Shown in pieces: positions 1 through 6,861 of a stretch of 10,534 nucleotides of DNA (its first letter is position 1; each line of letters starts with the position of its first letter). Source of the DNA: Anaerolineae bacterium (GTDB lineage Bacteria > Chloroflexota > Anaerolineae > B4-G1 > SLSP01); the NCBI GenBank assembly GCA_021107605.1, contig JAIOSN010000173.1, positions 1-10,534 on the forward strand. The letters are read 5' to 3'. The notes under the pieces were generated by a model. It had not been told where the DNA came from and searched no databases. It saw nothing but the letters and a program-made list of their open reading frames with translations. The position numbers were made by a program, and so were the translations under genes.

Positions 1-414
1 CTGGCAGCCAAAACCGGCAAGATGTCCGATATTATCTACCGCCTTACCTTGACCACGCAAGCGAAGGAACGCGAGTACCAGAACTCGGTACTCCTCTCCC
101 GCTCCCGCTTTGATGCGCCGGCCAACCGGAGCCTCCGCTTCTACCAGGAATACTTCCAACCCGATGCGGTGATCAAGGTACAGAAAGAGCGCGAGCGCTA
201 CCATCTCCGTTACCGGGGCACGGAATTCGCGGTCAACTTGGATCACATCATCACCGAGGGCGCGGAAAAGGATATATTCTTTGAGATCAAGAGCCGCACC
301 TGGTCGCGCCAGGATGCCGAACATAAAGCGATGCTCATTGGGGAATTACTAGAATTGCTAGCTATCCCCACGGACACGGTAATCAAAGAGGGATATTCGG
401 AGTTGCTCCGCTAG
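1..414 (+). CDS. CYTH-domain (triphosphate tunnel) protein, C-terminal part
   Basis: The reading frame is open from the first base of the window, so the gene probably begins upstream; the first internal ATG is at 22. The visible 137 residues resemble the C-terminal half of a CYTH domain, the fold of class IV adenylate cyclases, thiamine triphosphatases and inorganic triphosphatases. The signs are alternating charged beta strands (IKVQKERERYHLRYRG), then FFEIKSRTW, where the acidic and lysine side chains would line the tunnel, then a helix DAEHKAMLIGELLELL and the ending GYSELL. Such enzymes act on triphosphates in the cytoplasm with divalent metal. Bacterial and plant relatives may carry an N-terminal uridine-kinase-like domain, but nothing here can show whether this one does. 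The substrate cannot be assigned. The gene ends 58 bases before the cyclase gene on the same strand and may be cotranscribed with it. Confidence 0.65.
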   Translation: MAAKTGKMSDIIYRLTLTTQAKEREYQNSVLLSRSRFDAPANRSLRFYQEYFQPDAVIKVQKERERYHLRYRGTEFAVNLDHIITEGAEKDIFFEIKSRTWSRQDAEHKAMLIGELLELLAIPTDTVIKEGYSELLR

Positions 415-472
415 CTGCTTCACAATTAGGGGGGGGGACTGCTCTCTCACCAAACCCTATTGAGGTCAAATA

Positions 473-3400
473 ATGCACTGGCAATACACACCTTATATTA
501 TCCCGCTTTTCATCGGTGCCATTGTCTCTGGCACGTTGACGATCTGGGGATGGCGGCACCGCCCCTCCCCCGGTGCGAGCTGGTTCACAGCGATGATGTT
601 CTCGGCCGGCCTCTGGGCGTCGTTCTATATCCTGGAGATGGGCAGCACCACTCTACCTGCGACGGTCCTCTGGTCGAAGATGCAATACCTGGGAGCGGTA
701 ACGCTCCCGGTAACATGGCTATCCCTGGTGTTGATCTACACCGGACAGCGCAAATGGCTGACTCGCCGCAATGTGGCGTTGCTCTTTATCATTCCCCTGA
801 TCACGCTGGTGTTGGTCTGGACTAACGAGCACCATGAACTGCTCTGGATAGATGTCGGAATGAGGACCGGCGCGCCTTTTAACGCCCTCAGTTTTACGCG
901 GGGCGCGTGGTATTGGGTTAACATCGCCTATGCCTATCTAAACTTTGCGCTCAGCACCATTTTCCTCGTGGTCGCGCTTACCCATTCAACACCGCTCTAC
1001 CGGCGGCAGATCATCACTCTGCTGATTTTTTCGCTCATCACCTGGCTGGGGAATCTGGCCTACATCGCCGGGCTGACGCCCTGGGGAATGGACATGACAT
1101 CAATCAATTTTTCGGCAAGTGGATTGTTGATTGCCTGGGGATTGTTCCGCTACCGTATCTTGGACATCATGCCGGTGGCCCGCGATATGCTCATCGAGAA
1201 TATGCGCGATGGCGTGATCGTGCTGGACCCTCTAAACCGGGTGGTGGACCTTAACCCGGCGGCGCAAGTCCTGATCGGACACGCGCCCTCCGAAATTGTC
1301 GGGCAGCCCATATCCTCGCTTTTCTCTGCCTGTGCCGCCTCGGCAAAGTTATGTCAGGCAGCGGGAAACGAGGGCCTACAGACCGAGGTCGCGCTGGACA
1401 TCGGCGCGGGAGGGGAACGCATTTTCGATTTGCGCGTCTCCCCTTTACACGACTGGCGCGGGCAACTGACCGGGCGGCTCATGCTCTGGCACGACGTCAC
1501 CGAGCGCAAAAAAGCCGAAGAGGCCCTGGAAGAGCAGCGGGTATTCCTACAGCAAGTCTTGGACATTAATCCCAACTTCATATTTGTGCGGGACCGCGAG
1601 GGGCGATTCGTTTGGGCTAATCAATCCATTGCCGATGCATACAATGTAACCGTTGAGGAGTTGATTGGTAAAACAGATGCTGACTTTCATCTCAGCCCCG
1701 AGGCAGTTGAGCAAATCCAGCACGAGGACTCCCGAGTAATAGACGCGGGGGAAAAGGTTTTCATCCCGGAAACAACCATTACCAACGCGGAAGGGAAGCA
1801 GGATTGGGTACAAATCACGAAGATCCCGCTCAAGGACAAGGATGGCGTAAGCCAGCAATTATTGGGGGTCTCCACCAACATCACCGCACGGCACCGAGCT
1901 GAAACTGAGCTCCGTTTAATGCTAACACTGACCCAGAACACCGGTTCAGCACCAGACTTTGAGGGCGCGTTACATATGGCCCTACGCCTCATAGTAGAGC
2001 ACACCGGGTGGATCTTCAGCGAGGCCTGGCTGCCCAGTGCGGACGGCGCGGTCCTGGAAAATAGCCGGACCAGTTATCATCGTAGCGACGATTCGGCCAC
2101 ACTGGAACGCTTTGACCAGAGCAGTCGCAAGTTTACCTTTGCCCCCGGCAAAGGCTTACCGGGCCGGGTGTGGCTCTCCGGGCAACCAGAGTGGCAGCGG
2201 GATATTTCGTCCCTTCCCAGCCAGGTCTACCACCGCGTCCAATACGCGATAGAGGCCGGCCTCAAAGCGGCGCTGGGGGTTCCCGTGCTCATTGAAGAAG
2301 AGCTGCTGGCCGTGCTGGTCTTTTACATGACCGAACCGCGGACGGAAGATCAACGCTTGGTAGAGCTGGTCACGGCAGTGGCGGCCCAGTTGGGGGCGAC
2401 ACTGCGCTACAAGCAGAGCGAGGAGACCGGACGGCTACAAGCGGCCGCTCTGAACGCGGCCGCCAACGGCATTGTCATCACCGACAGCAACGGCACGATC
2501 AACTGGGTCAATCCGGCCTTTACCAAACTGACCGGCTATACTTTCGAGGAAGCGGTTGGTCAGAATCCACGCCTGCTCCAGTCAGGAGAGCATGACCAGG
2601 CGTTTTTCAAAGAGCTCTGGGAAAAGGTTGTGGCTGGACAACCCTGGCACGGTGAAATTGTCAATCGTCGCCGGGATGGCAGCCTCTATACCGAGGAACA
2701 GACTATCACCCCCATGCGCAATAAACGTGGTGAGATCAGCCATTTCATCGCTATCAAACAAGACATCACCGCGCGTAAAAAGGCTGAAGAAGAATTGCGT
2801 AAACTCTCGCGGGCGGTGGAACAGAGCGGCAGCACCATCGTAATCACGGACCTGGAGGGCAATATCGAGTTTGTCAATCCCGCGTTCACGCGCATCACCG
2901 GCTACAGCGCTGAAGAGGCCCTCGGCCAAAACCCCCGTGTTCTCAAGTCGGGCAAACATCCCCTCGAACTATACCGGGAACTGTGGGATACCATCATCCG
3001 AGGTGAGGTCTGGCAAGGGGAGATGATCAACCGCAAAAAGAATGGTGACCTTTACTGGGAAACCGCGACTATCTCTCCTGTGAAGGACGAGAAAGGCCAG
3101 ACAACTCATTATCTGGCAGTCAAAGATGATATCACCGCCCGCAAAGAGATTGAGGCCGCGCTGGCGCAGGAGCAGCAAAAGAGCGCAGCGCTGCTGCACA
3201 ACGTCCTGCCTGCGGGAATCATCGCCGAGATCAAAGAGCGCGGCCAGGTCGCGCCGGTATCGTTTGAGTGCGTTTCCATCATGTTCACCGACTTCGCTAA
3301 CTTTACCAGCACCGCCGAGCAGTTGAGTCCTCAAGAACTGGTGGATGATTTGCATTATTATTTCTCTTTCTTTGACACGGTGATCGAAAAATATGGTCTG

Positions 3401-3859
3401 GAAAAAATAAAGACCATCGGCGATAGCTATATGTGCGCCGGGGGGGTGCCTTTCCCCAACGAGACGCACGCGGTGGATATCGTGAGGGCAGCGCTAGAGA
3501 TCGCGGCTTTTACCCAACGGGATAAGGAGACGCGGCAGCAGCACGGCCGGCACTATTGGGAAATTCGCGTCGGCATCAGCAGCGGCCCGGTGGTGGCGGG
3601 AATTGTGGGCCAAAAGAAATACGCCTACGATCTCTGGGGGGATACGGTCGTGATCGCCGCGCGCATGGAATCATCGGGTGAAATCGGGCGGGTGAATATC
3701 TCCACGGGCACTTACGAGCTCGTCAAAGAGCAGTTTGACTGTGAATACCGGGGCAAAGTGTTCGCCAAACATAAGGGCCAAGTCGAGATGTACTTTGTGA
3801 ATGGGAATAGCACCACGGCGACAAAATCCCCCTTGCCTAAACCCTCAGCTGTGTTATAA
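473..3859 (+). CDS. Membrane 7TM-PAS-GAF sensor class III adenylate cyclase
   Basis: This 1128-aa protein probably makes cAMP from ATP in response to a sensed signal. Residues 1-230 hold about seven hydrophobic segments resembling the 7TM sensor found at the N terminus of some histidine kinases. Then come PAS 1 (about 236-346), PAS 2 (352-475), GAF (480-648), PAS 3 (652-770), PAS 4 (778-890), a short helical linker with LLHNVLP (907-913) and the cyclase domain (about 928-1108). PAS 3 and PAS 4 are clear tandem duplicates (NPAFTKLTGY versus NPAFTRITGY; both with ITARK after the domain). Catalytic features: metal aspartates D940 (MFTDFANFT) and D984 (KTIGDSYM); ATP-selecting K980 and D1053 (YDLWGD); R1064. 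The residue four before that arginine, normally Asn, is V1060. The start is set by GAGGT at 462-466, six bases before the ATG. No kinase domain is present. The PAS and GAF ligands are unknown. The domain assignment is secure; activity is inferred. Confidence 0.9.
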   Translation: MHWQYTPYIIPLFIGAIVSGTLTIWGWRHRPSPGASWFTAMMFSAGLWASFYILEMGSTTLPATVLWSKMQYLGAVTLPVTWLSLVLIYTGQRKWLTRRNVALLFIIPLITLVLVWTNEHHELLWIDVGMRTGAPFNALSFTRGAWYWVNIAYAYLNFALSTIFLVVALTHSTPLYRRQIITLLIFSLITWLGNLAYIAGLTPWGMDMTSINFSASGLLIAWGLFRYRILDIMPVARDMLIENMRDGVIVLDPLNRVVDLNPAAQVLIGHAPSEIVGQPISSLFSACAASAKLCQAAGNEGLQTEVALDIGAGGERIFDLRVSPLHDWRGQLTGRLMLWHDVTERKKAEEALEEQRVFLQQVLDINPNFIFVRDREGRFVWANQSIADAYNVTVEELIGKTDADFHLSPEAVEQIQHEDSRVIDAGEKVFIPETTITNAEGKQDWVQITKIPLKDKDGVSQQLLGVSTNITARHRAETELRLMLTLTQNTGSAPDFEGALHMALRLIVEHTGWIFSEAWLPSADGAVLENSRTSYHRSDDSATLERFDQSSRKFTFAPGKGLPGRVWLSGQPEWQRDISSLPSQVYHRVQYAIEAGLKAALGVPVLIEEELLAVLVFYMTEPRTEDQRLVELVTAVAAQLGATLRYKQSEETGRLQAAALNAAANGIVITDSNGTINWVNPAFTKLTGYTFEEAVGQNPRLLQSGEHDQAFFKELWEKVVAGQPWHGEIVNRRRDGSLYTEEQTITPMRNKRGEISHFIAIKQDITARKKAEEELRKLSRAVEQSGSTIVITDLEGNIEFVNPAFTRITGYSAEEALGQNPRVLKSGKHPLELYRELWDTIIRGEVWQGEMINRKKNGDLYWETATISPVKDEKGQTTHYLAVKDDITARKEIEAALAQEQQKSAALLHNVLPAGIIAEIKERGQVAPVSFECVSIMFTDFANFTSTAEQLSPQELVDDLHYYFSFFDTVIEKYGLEKIKTIGDSYMCAGGVPFPNETHAVDIVRAALEIAAFTQRDKETRQQHGRHYWEIRVGISSGPVVAGIVGQKKYAYDLWGDTVVIAARMESSGEIGRVNISTGTYELVKEQFDCEYRGKVFAKHKGQVEMYFVNGNSTTATKSPLPKPSAVL

Positions 3860-3860
3860 T
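3833..3860 (+). promoter_or_regulatory. Candidate sigma-70 promoter for nusA
   Basis: A perfect TATAAT (3855-3860) is preceded by TG one base upstream (3852-3853), which makes an extended -10 element. A weaker -35 candidate, TTGCCT (3833-3838), lies 16 bases upstream. The -10 box overlaps the TAA stop codon of the cyclase gene (3857-3859). Transcription would start near 3867 and give a leader of about 100 bases before nusA. The match is good by eye; no transcript data support it. Confidence 0.6.
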
Positions 3861-3890
3861 AGCCAGTAGTAAAGCGTGGCAGCAGTTTCT

Positions 3891-3918
3891 GAAAAGTGGG
3901 GGAGCTCCCCCACTTTTC
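3891..3918 (+). terminator. Perfect palindrome in nusA leader, terminator or attenuator
   Basis: The 28 bases form a perfect inverted repeat: the left arm GAAAAGTGGGGGAG is followed directly by its reverse complement. The RNA would fold into a GC-rich stem (GTGGGGG with CCCCCAC) with a tight loop, and the right arm ends in TTTT followed by CTCTGT, so it has the shape of an intrinsic terminator. It lies 32 bases after the cyclase stop and 53 bases before nusA. It could end cyclase transcripts in the forward direction. Because the putative nusA promoter lies upstream of it, it could also attenuate nusA transcription. The symmetry would allow it to work from either side. Confidence 0.7.
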
Positions 3919-3970
3919 TCTGTAATGTACATTTAAGCGGTAATGAAATGAGTCAGAGGATGGTCATTTG

Positions 3971-5977
3971 ATGAAAAGTGAATTCGCCTTGGCATTTGGA
4001 CAGACCTGTGCCGAATATAATCTTCCCAAAGAAATAGTCATGGAAGCTATTGAAGCAGCTCTGGTTTCTGCCTACCGTCGAGATTGGAATATTTCCCCAG
4101 ACCAGAATATCGCTGCGGAGATCAACGCCAACACTGGCCAGGCACAAATTTTCCTTGAAAAGCATATAGTAGCAGAAGTGGAGAATCCGGAGAATGAGGT
4201 CTCACTCTCCGCCGCTCTCAGCAGCCATCCTGGAGTTCAAGTAGGAATGACGTGCATGGTAACCGTCACCCCCGATAATTTCGGACGCATTGCTGCCCAA
4301 ACCGCCAAACAAGTCATTATGCAACGTCTCAAAGAGGCCGAGCGCGAAAGTCAATATTCACGCATCATGCGCCAAGAAGGCGAAATAGTAATCGGCTCGG
4401 TACAATCCATTCAGCCGCAAGGCGTCGTTATGCACCTGGAACGACGCGAAGAAGCGCGGTTGCCGCGCCGCGAGCAGATACCCGGTGAACATTACACCCT
4501 ACACAAAAAAATCAGGGTCTATGTCCTGTCGGTACAACGCTCTCACCGGGGTTTGCAGATACTCGTTTCGCGCAGCCATCCCGCCATGTTACGGCGTTTG
4601 CTGGAATTAGAGATACCGGAGATCCGGTCTGGTCAAGTAGAGATCAAGGCCATTGCTAGGGAAGCCGGCACTCGCTCCAAAGTGGCCGTGATCAGCCACC
4701 AAGCAGAGCTGGATCCGGTCGGTGCCTGCGTAGGCATCAGAGGGAGCCGGATTCAGAACATATCCAGAGAGTTGAACGGTGAACGCGTGGATATCGTGAA
4801 GTGGGCTGAAACCCCGCTCGAATTCATCAAAAATGCACTCAGCCTGGACAGCATCCTCAGCGTGGTATTAGATGAAAATCGTCCTGAAGGCCACACCGCC
4901 TCCGTTGTCGTGGCCGATGATCAACTCTCGCTGGCAATTGGGCGTTCTGGACAGAATGCCCGCCTATCCGCTAAGATCACCGGTTGGCGCGTGGACATCC
5001 AGGGCGTGACTGGAGCGGCACTCAGCGCGCTCAAGGCTATCAACAATAACCCGGAGCTCTTAGACGGACGCAAAGATATCGTGGGGCTGGTGCCCCGGCT
5101 GGCTGCCATCATCCAGGAACATGATAGAAACCGCTACTCCTATACTGACGAAGAACGTCGCATCATCAAGACCGTCTTAGAAGTGACACATCTGGCCTTT
5201 ATTGAAAAGCGTAACCAGGCACGACCTGGAACGCAACAGAAAGAGGCTCGAATAGCGGCACAACGCGAGGCCAAGACCGCCAAACAAACTGCGGACCGAG
5301 AGGCTCTCGAAACGGTGCCAGCCGTCGCTTATGAGGCAGAGCTGCAAATCTTAGGCCTGTCTAAGCGGGTCACGGCGCACCTCACCGAGAACGGACTGCA
5401 TAACGTGGGTGAGGTGATGGAGAAGATAGCCCTAGGTGATGAGGCGCTCTTGATATTGAAGGGGATCGGCGCCAAATCTCTGGTACAGATCAAAACTGCG
5501 GTCAAGGAGAGCGCATACACCTTCAGCAGCAGCGAGGTTGAGCCAGAGACGGAATTTGCAGAGAGCCTCGCGCCTGAAGTACCGGCAGCAGTAGCCCCCG
5601 CTCCGGAACCGGAGCCAGCCGCACCAGAAATTAAACCGGCAGAGGTAACTGAGGAAACGGAAGAAGAACCAGTCGCAGAACCAATAACAGTGGAGAGTGA
5701 CGAAGCTACGCCACCTGCTGAAGAGAGAACCATCAAATTTGATAGCGCGACTATCAGAGCGCTACAAGCAGCGATGGCTGCAAGTAGCGAGAAACCGCGT
5801 AAAGAGGCCCAAAAGCGCGAATATAGTTCCGCGCCGACATTGGAGGAAGAAGCGGCTTTCAAATCACGAAAATATCAGGGAGAGAAACGGGCCCTGCTTT
5901 ACGACGAGGAGACAGGAGAAACTTTCGCAGTTCGCAGGAAAAAGCAAGAAGATTCGTATGAAACATGGAAAGATTAG
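3971..5977 (+). CDS. nusA: Transcription elongation/termination factor NusA
   Basis: NusA binds RNA polymerase and nascent RNA and modulates pausing, termination and antitermination. The 668-aa product has the N-terminal polymerase-binding domain (1-130), an S1 domain (about 137-204), KH1 with GACVGIRGSRIQ (251-262) and KH2 with AIGRSGQN (322-329). Family members such as that of B. subtilis stop soon after KH2. Here a basic/alanine-rich linker (about 410-445) leads to a helix-hairpin-helix-like domain (about 458-511, LKGIGAKSLVQI), then an acidic Pro/Glu-rich stretch (521-585) and a charged tail with LLYDEETGE. I chose ATG 3971 (MKSEFALAF, the usual family start). A TTG three bases earlier is an in-frame alternative, and AGAGGA at 3955-3960 could serve either. 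rimP, a common upstream neighbour, is absent here. It heads the translation operon and may be self-regulated through the leader hairpin. Confidence 0.97.
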   Translation: MKSEFALAFGQTCAEYNLPKEIVMEAIEAALVSAYRRDWNISPDQNIAAEINANTGQAQIFLEKHIVAEVENPENEVSLSAALSSHPGVQVGMTCMVTVTPDNFGRIAAQTAKQVIMQRLKEAERESQYSRIMRQEGEIVIGSVQSIQPQGVVMHLERREEARLPRREQIPGEHYTLHKKIRVYVLSVQRSHRGLQILVSRSHPAMLRRLLELEIPEIRSGQVEIKAIAREAGTRSKVAVISHQAELDPVGACVGIRGSRIQNISRELNGERVDIVKWAETPLEFIKNALSLDSILSVVLDENRPEGHTASVVVADDQLSLAIGRSGQNARLSAKITGWRVDIQGVTGAALSALKAINNNPELLDGRKDIVGLVPRLAAIIQEHDRNRYSYTDEERRIIKTVLEVTHLAFIEKRNQARPGTQQKEARIAAQREAKTAKQTADREALETVPAVAYEAELQILGLSKRVTAHLTENGLHNVGEVMEKIALGDEALLILKGIGAKSLVQIKTAVKESAYTFSSSEVEPETEFAESLAPEVPAAVAPAPEPEPAAPEIKPAEVTEETEEEPVAEPITVESDEATPPAEERTIKFDSATIRALQAAMAASSEKPRKEAQKREYSSAPTLEEEAAFKSRKYQGEKRALLYDEETGETFAVRRKKQEDSYETWKD

Positions 5978-6017
5978 GAGTATTACCTCTGTGAACCCTA
6001 AATACCCGTCAAACTAA

Positions 6018-6084
6018 GATGTGAGCTAATACGACGGGGCGGCTTGTTGGTTGCCGATAACTCTCTCCCGCTTGAGCTACATCA
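6018..6084 (+). other. Structured stem element in nusA-ylxR gap (candidate RNA)
   Basis: The outer arms GATGTGAGCT (6018-6027) and AGCTACATC (6076-6084) pair over 9 bp with one bulged G. Inside, CGGG (6035-6038) can pair with CCCG (6067-6070), and CGGC (6040-6043) with GCCG (6053-6056) around a 9-base loop. The 67-base segment would fold into a rod with internal loops on the nascent nusA-ylxR transcript. I do not recognise the fold as a known riboswitch or leader. It could be an mRNA processing site, a cis-regulatory element or a degenerate repeat. The pairing is visible in the sequence; its function is unknown. Confidence 0.4.
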
Positions 6085-6132
6085 TCACTAATGGTAGCCA
6101 GACCAGCGGGGACGGTACAACATAGATATGGG

Positions 6133-6162
6133 GGGGCAGAGAAGAAGAACACTCTCTGCCCC
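6133..6162 (+). terminator. Hairpin upstream of ylxR, possible internal terminator or attenuator
   Basis: GGGGCAGAGA (6133-6142) and TCTCTGCCCC (6153-6162) form a perfect 10-bp stem with a 10-base loop. TTATCATTTTA follows, a U-rich but interrupted run. It lies 30 bases before the ylxR start. It may reduce read-through from nusA or protect the 3' end of the nusA message. The U tract is imperfect, so full termination is doubtful, and the downstream genes have no obvious promoter of their own. Confidence 0.5.
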
Positions 6163-6192
6163 TTATCATTTTACGAGGCCAGGGAAGGATCA

Positions 6193-6483
6193 ATGATGGC
6201 TAACAATCAACCGAAACCGAAACGACATATCCCAGAGCGTACCTGCGTGGCTTGCCGCGTCAAACGTCCCAAAAGGGAACTGTTACGGATAGTGCGCACA
6301 CCAGAGGGAACTATCGCCGTTGATGAGAACGGAAAGCTGAACGGGCGGGGGGCTTACCTCTGCCGGCAACGGGCCTGCTGGGAACGCGCGCTCGCGCGCC
6401 ATATCCTTGACCGCGCCTTAAGATGCACTCTGACAAGTGCGGGACTGGACACCCTGCACTCTTATCTGGTCAACTTACCATAA
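6193..6483 (+). CDS. ylxR: YlxR family RNA-binding protein (DUF448)
   Basis: A small basic 96-aa protein with the YlxR signature: RTCVACRVKRPKRELLRIVR (16-35), then VDENGKLNGRGAYLCRQRACW with the conserved GRGAYLC at 51-57. The family sits between nusA and infB in many bacteria. The B. subtilis member has been described as binding RNase P RNA and modulating that enzyme (RnpM), so an RNA-processing role is likely. Two ATGs are adjacent (6193 and 6196). The purine-rich AGGGAAGGA at 6181-6189 can serve both, so the true start is uncertain by one codon. Upstream is a terminator-like hairpin. Downstream there is no ylxQ, and a 378-base repeat-bearing gap separates it from infB. Confidence 0.93.
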   Translation: MMANNQPKPKRHIPERTCVACRVKRPKRELLRIVRTPEGTIAVDENGKLNGRGAYLCRQRACWERALARHILDRALRCTLTSAGLDTLHSYLVNLP

Positions 6484-6562
6484 CAACGAGAGCAGCTTGG
6501 CAAAATACGACAAATTGAGTCTACTGAAAAACCAAGTCTTGCCATTACTACTCAGGCATGAT

Positions 6563-6577
6563 AGACCTCCAAGGTCT
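6563..6577. repeat. Short palindrome AGACCT-CCA-AGGTCT
   Basis: Two 6-base arms surround a 3-base loop at the start of the ylxR-infB gap, followed by an imperfect third copy of the arm (CCAAGTCT, 6578-6585). It looks like the remnant of a small palindromic interspersed repeat. The rest of 6484-6644 shows no convincing gene or regulatory site. Confidence 0.4.
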
Positions 6578-6644
6578 CCAAGTCTCTTGCGCGACAGTTT
6601 TTCGCCCAATGCGGCATATCTTGCGCCTGCGAAACTCTTATGCC

Positions 6645-6701
6645 TTTTTTCTTAGCGTCCTTTGCGTCTTTGTGGTGAGATACCTTTTCAGTGGAGCCAA
6701 G
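6645..6701 (+). repeat. Interspersed repeat, copy 1
   Basis: This copy runs from a T-tract through CTTAGCGTCC and the core TTTGCGTCTTTGTGGTGA to TTTTCAGTGGAGCCAAG. By eye, about 50 of 57 bases match the reverse complement of 10161-10216, about 3.5 kb away. It is non-coding and lies in the ylxR-infB gap. Confidence 0.75.
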
Positions 6702-6734
6702 GTTAAATATTCTTATCCTATAACTTAATTTTTT

Positions 6735-6790
6735 TCTCAGTGTCCTCCATGTCTCTGCGGTGAGATATCTTTTTTCAGAGAAACCAAAAT
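6735..6790 (+). repeat. Interspersed repeat, copy 2 (diverged)
   Basis: This is a direct, more diverged copy of the 6645-6701 unit, 33 bases after it. It contains CAGTGTCCTCCATGTCTCTG, then CGGTGAGATATC, a T-tract and CAGAGAAACCAAAATT. The order of the blocks (GTGTC, TGTCTCTG, GGTGAGATA, T-run, CAG) is the same. The remainder of the gap to 6847 shows no clear promoter. Confidence 0.6.
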
Positions 6791-6861
6791 TAGTAATTAT
6801 CGCGACTATCCCTAGTCCATACTGAGGGGCAGCTCGTGGCAGCAAATAAGGAGATTGACAG

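Noticed and set aside
460..825. Plus-strand reading frame of 121 aa overlapping the cyclase start
   Set aside because: It lies wholly over the cyclase coding region in another frame, has no family resemblance, and is Cys/His-rich in the way of an out-of-frame reading.
2429..3142. LOV-type photoreceptor in PAS 3 or PAS 4
   Set aside because: The motif region reads GQNPRLLQ/GQNPRVLK; the flavin-binding cysteine of LOV domains (GRNCRFLQ) is replaced by proline.
2969..3469. Minus-strand frame of 166 aa opposite the cyclase domain
   Set aside because: It is a shadow of a well-supported coding sequence on the plus strand, with no motif or ribosome-binding site.
6015..6090. tRNA-like start (GATGTAGCTCAAGCGGGAGAGA) on the minus strand
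   Set aside because: The D-arm resemblance is partial (mismatched stem), there is no recognisable anticodon arm and no T-arm with a TTCRA loop, so a tRNA gene is not supported.
6719..6724. Promoter for infB at TATAAC
   Set aside because: No acceptable -35 element at the right distance, and the surrounding T/A-rich sequence makes a chance match likely.
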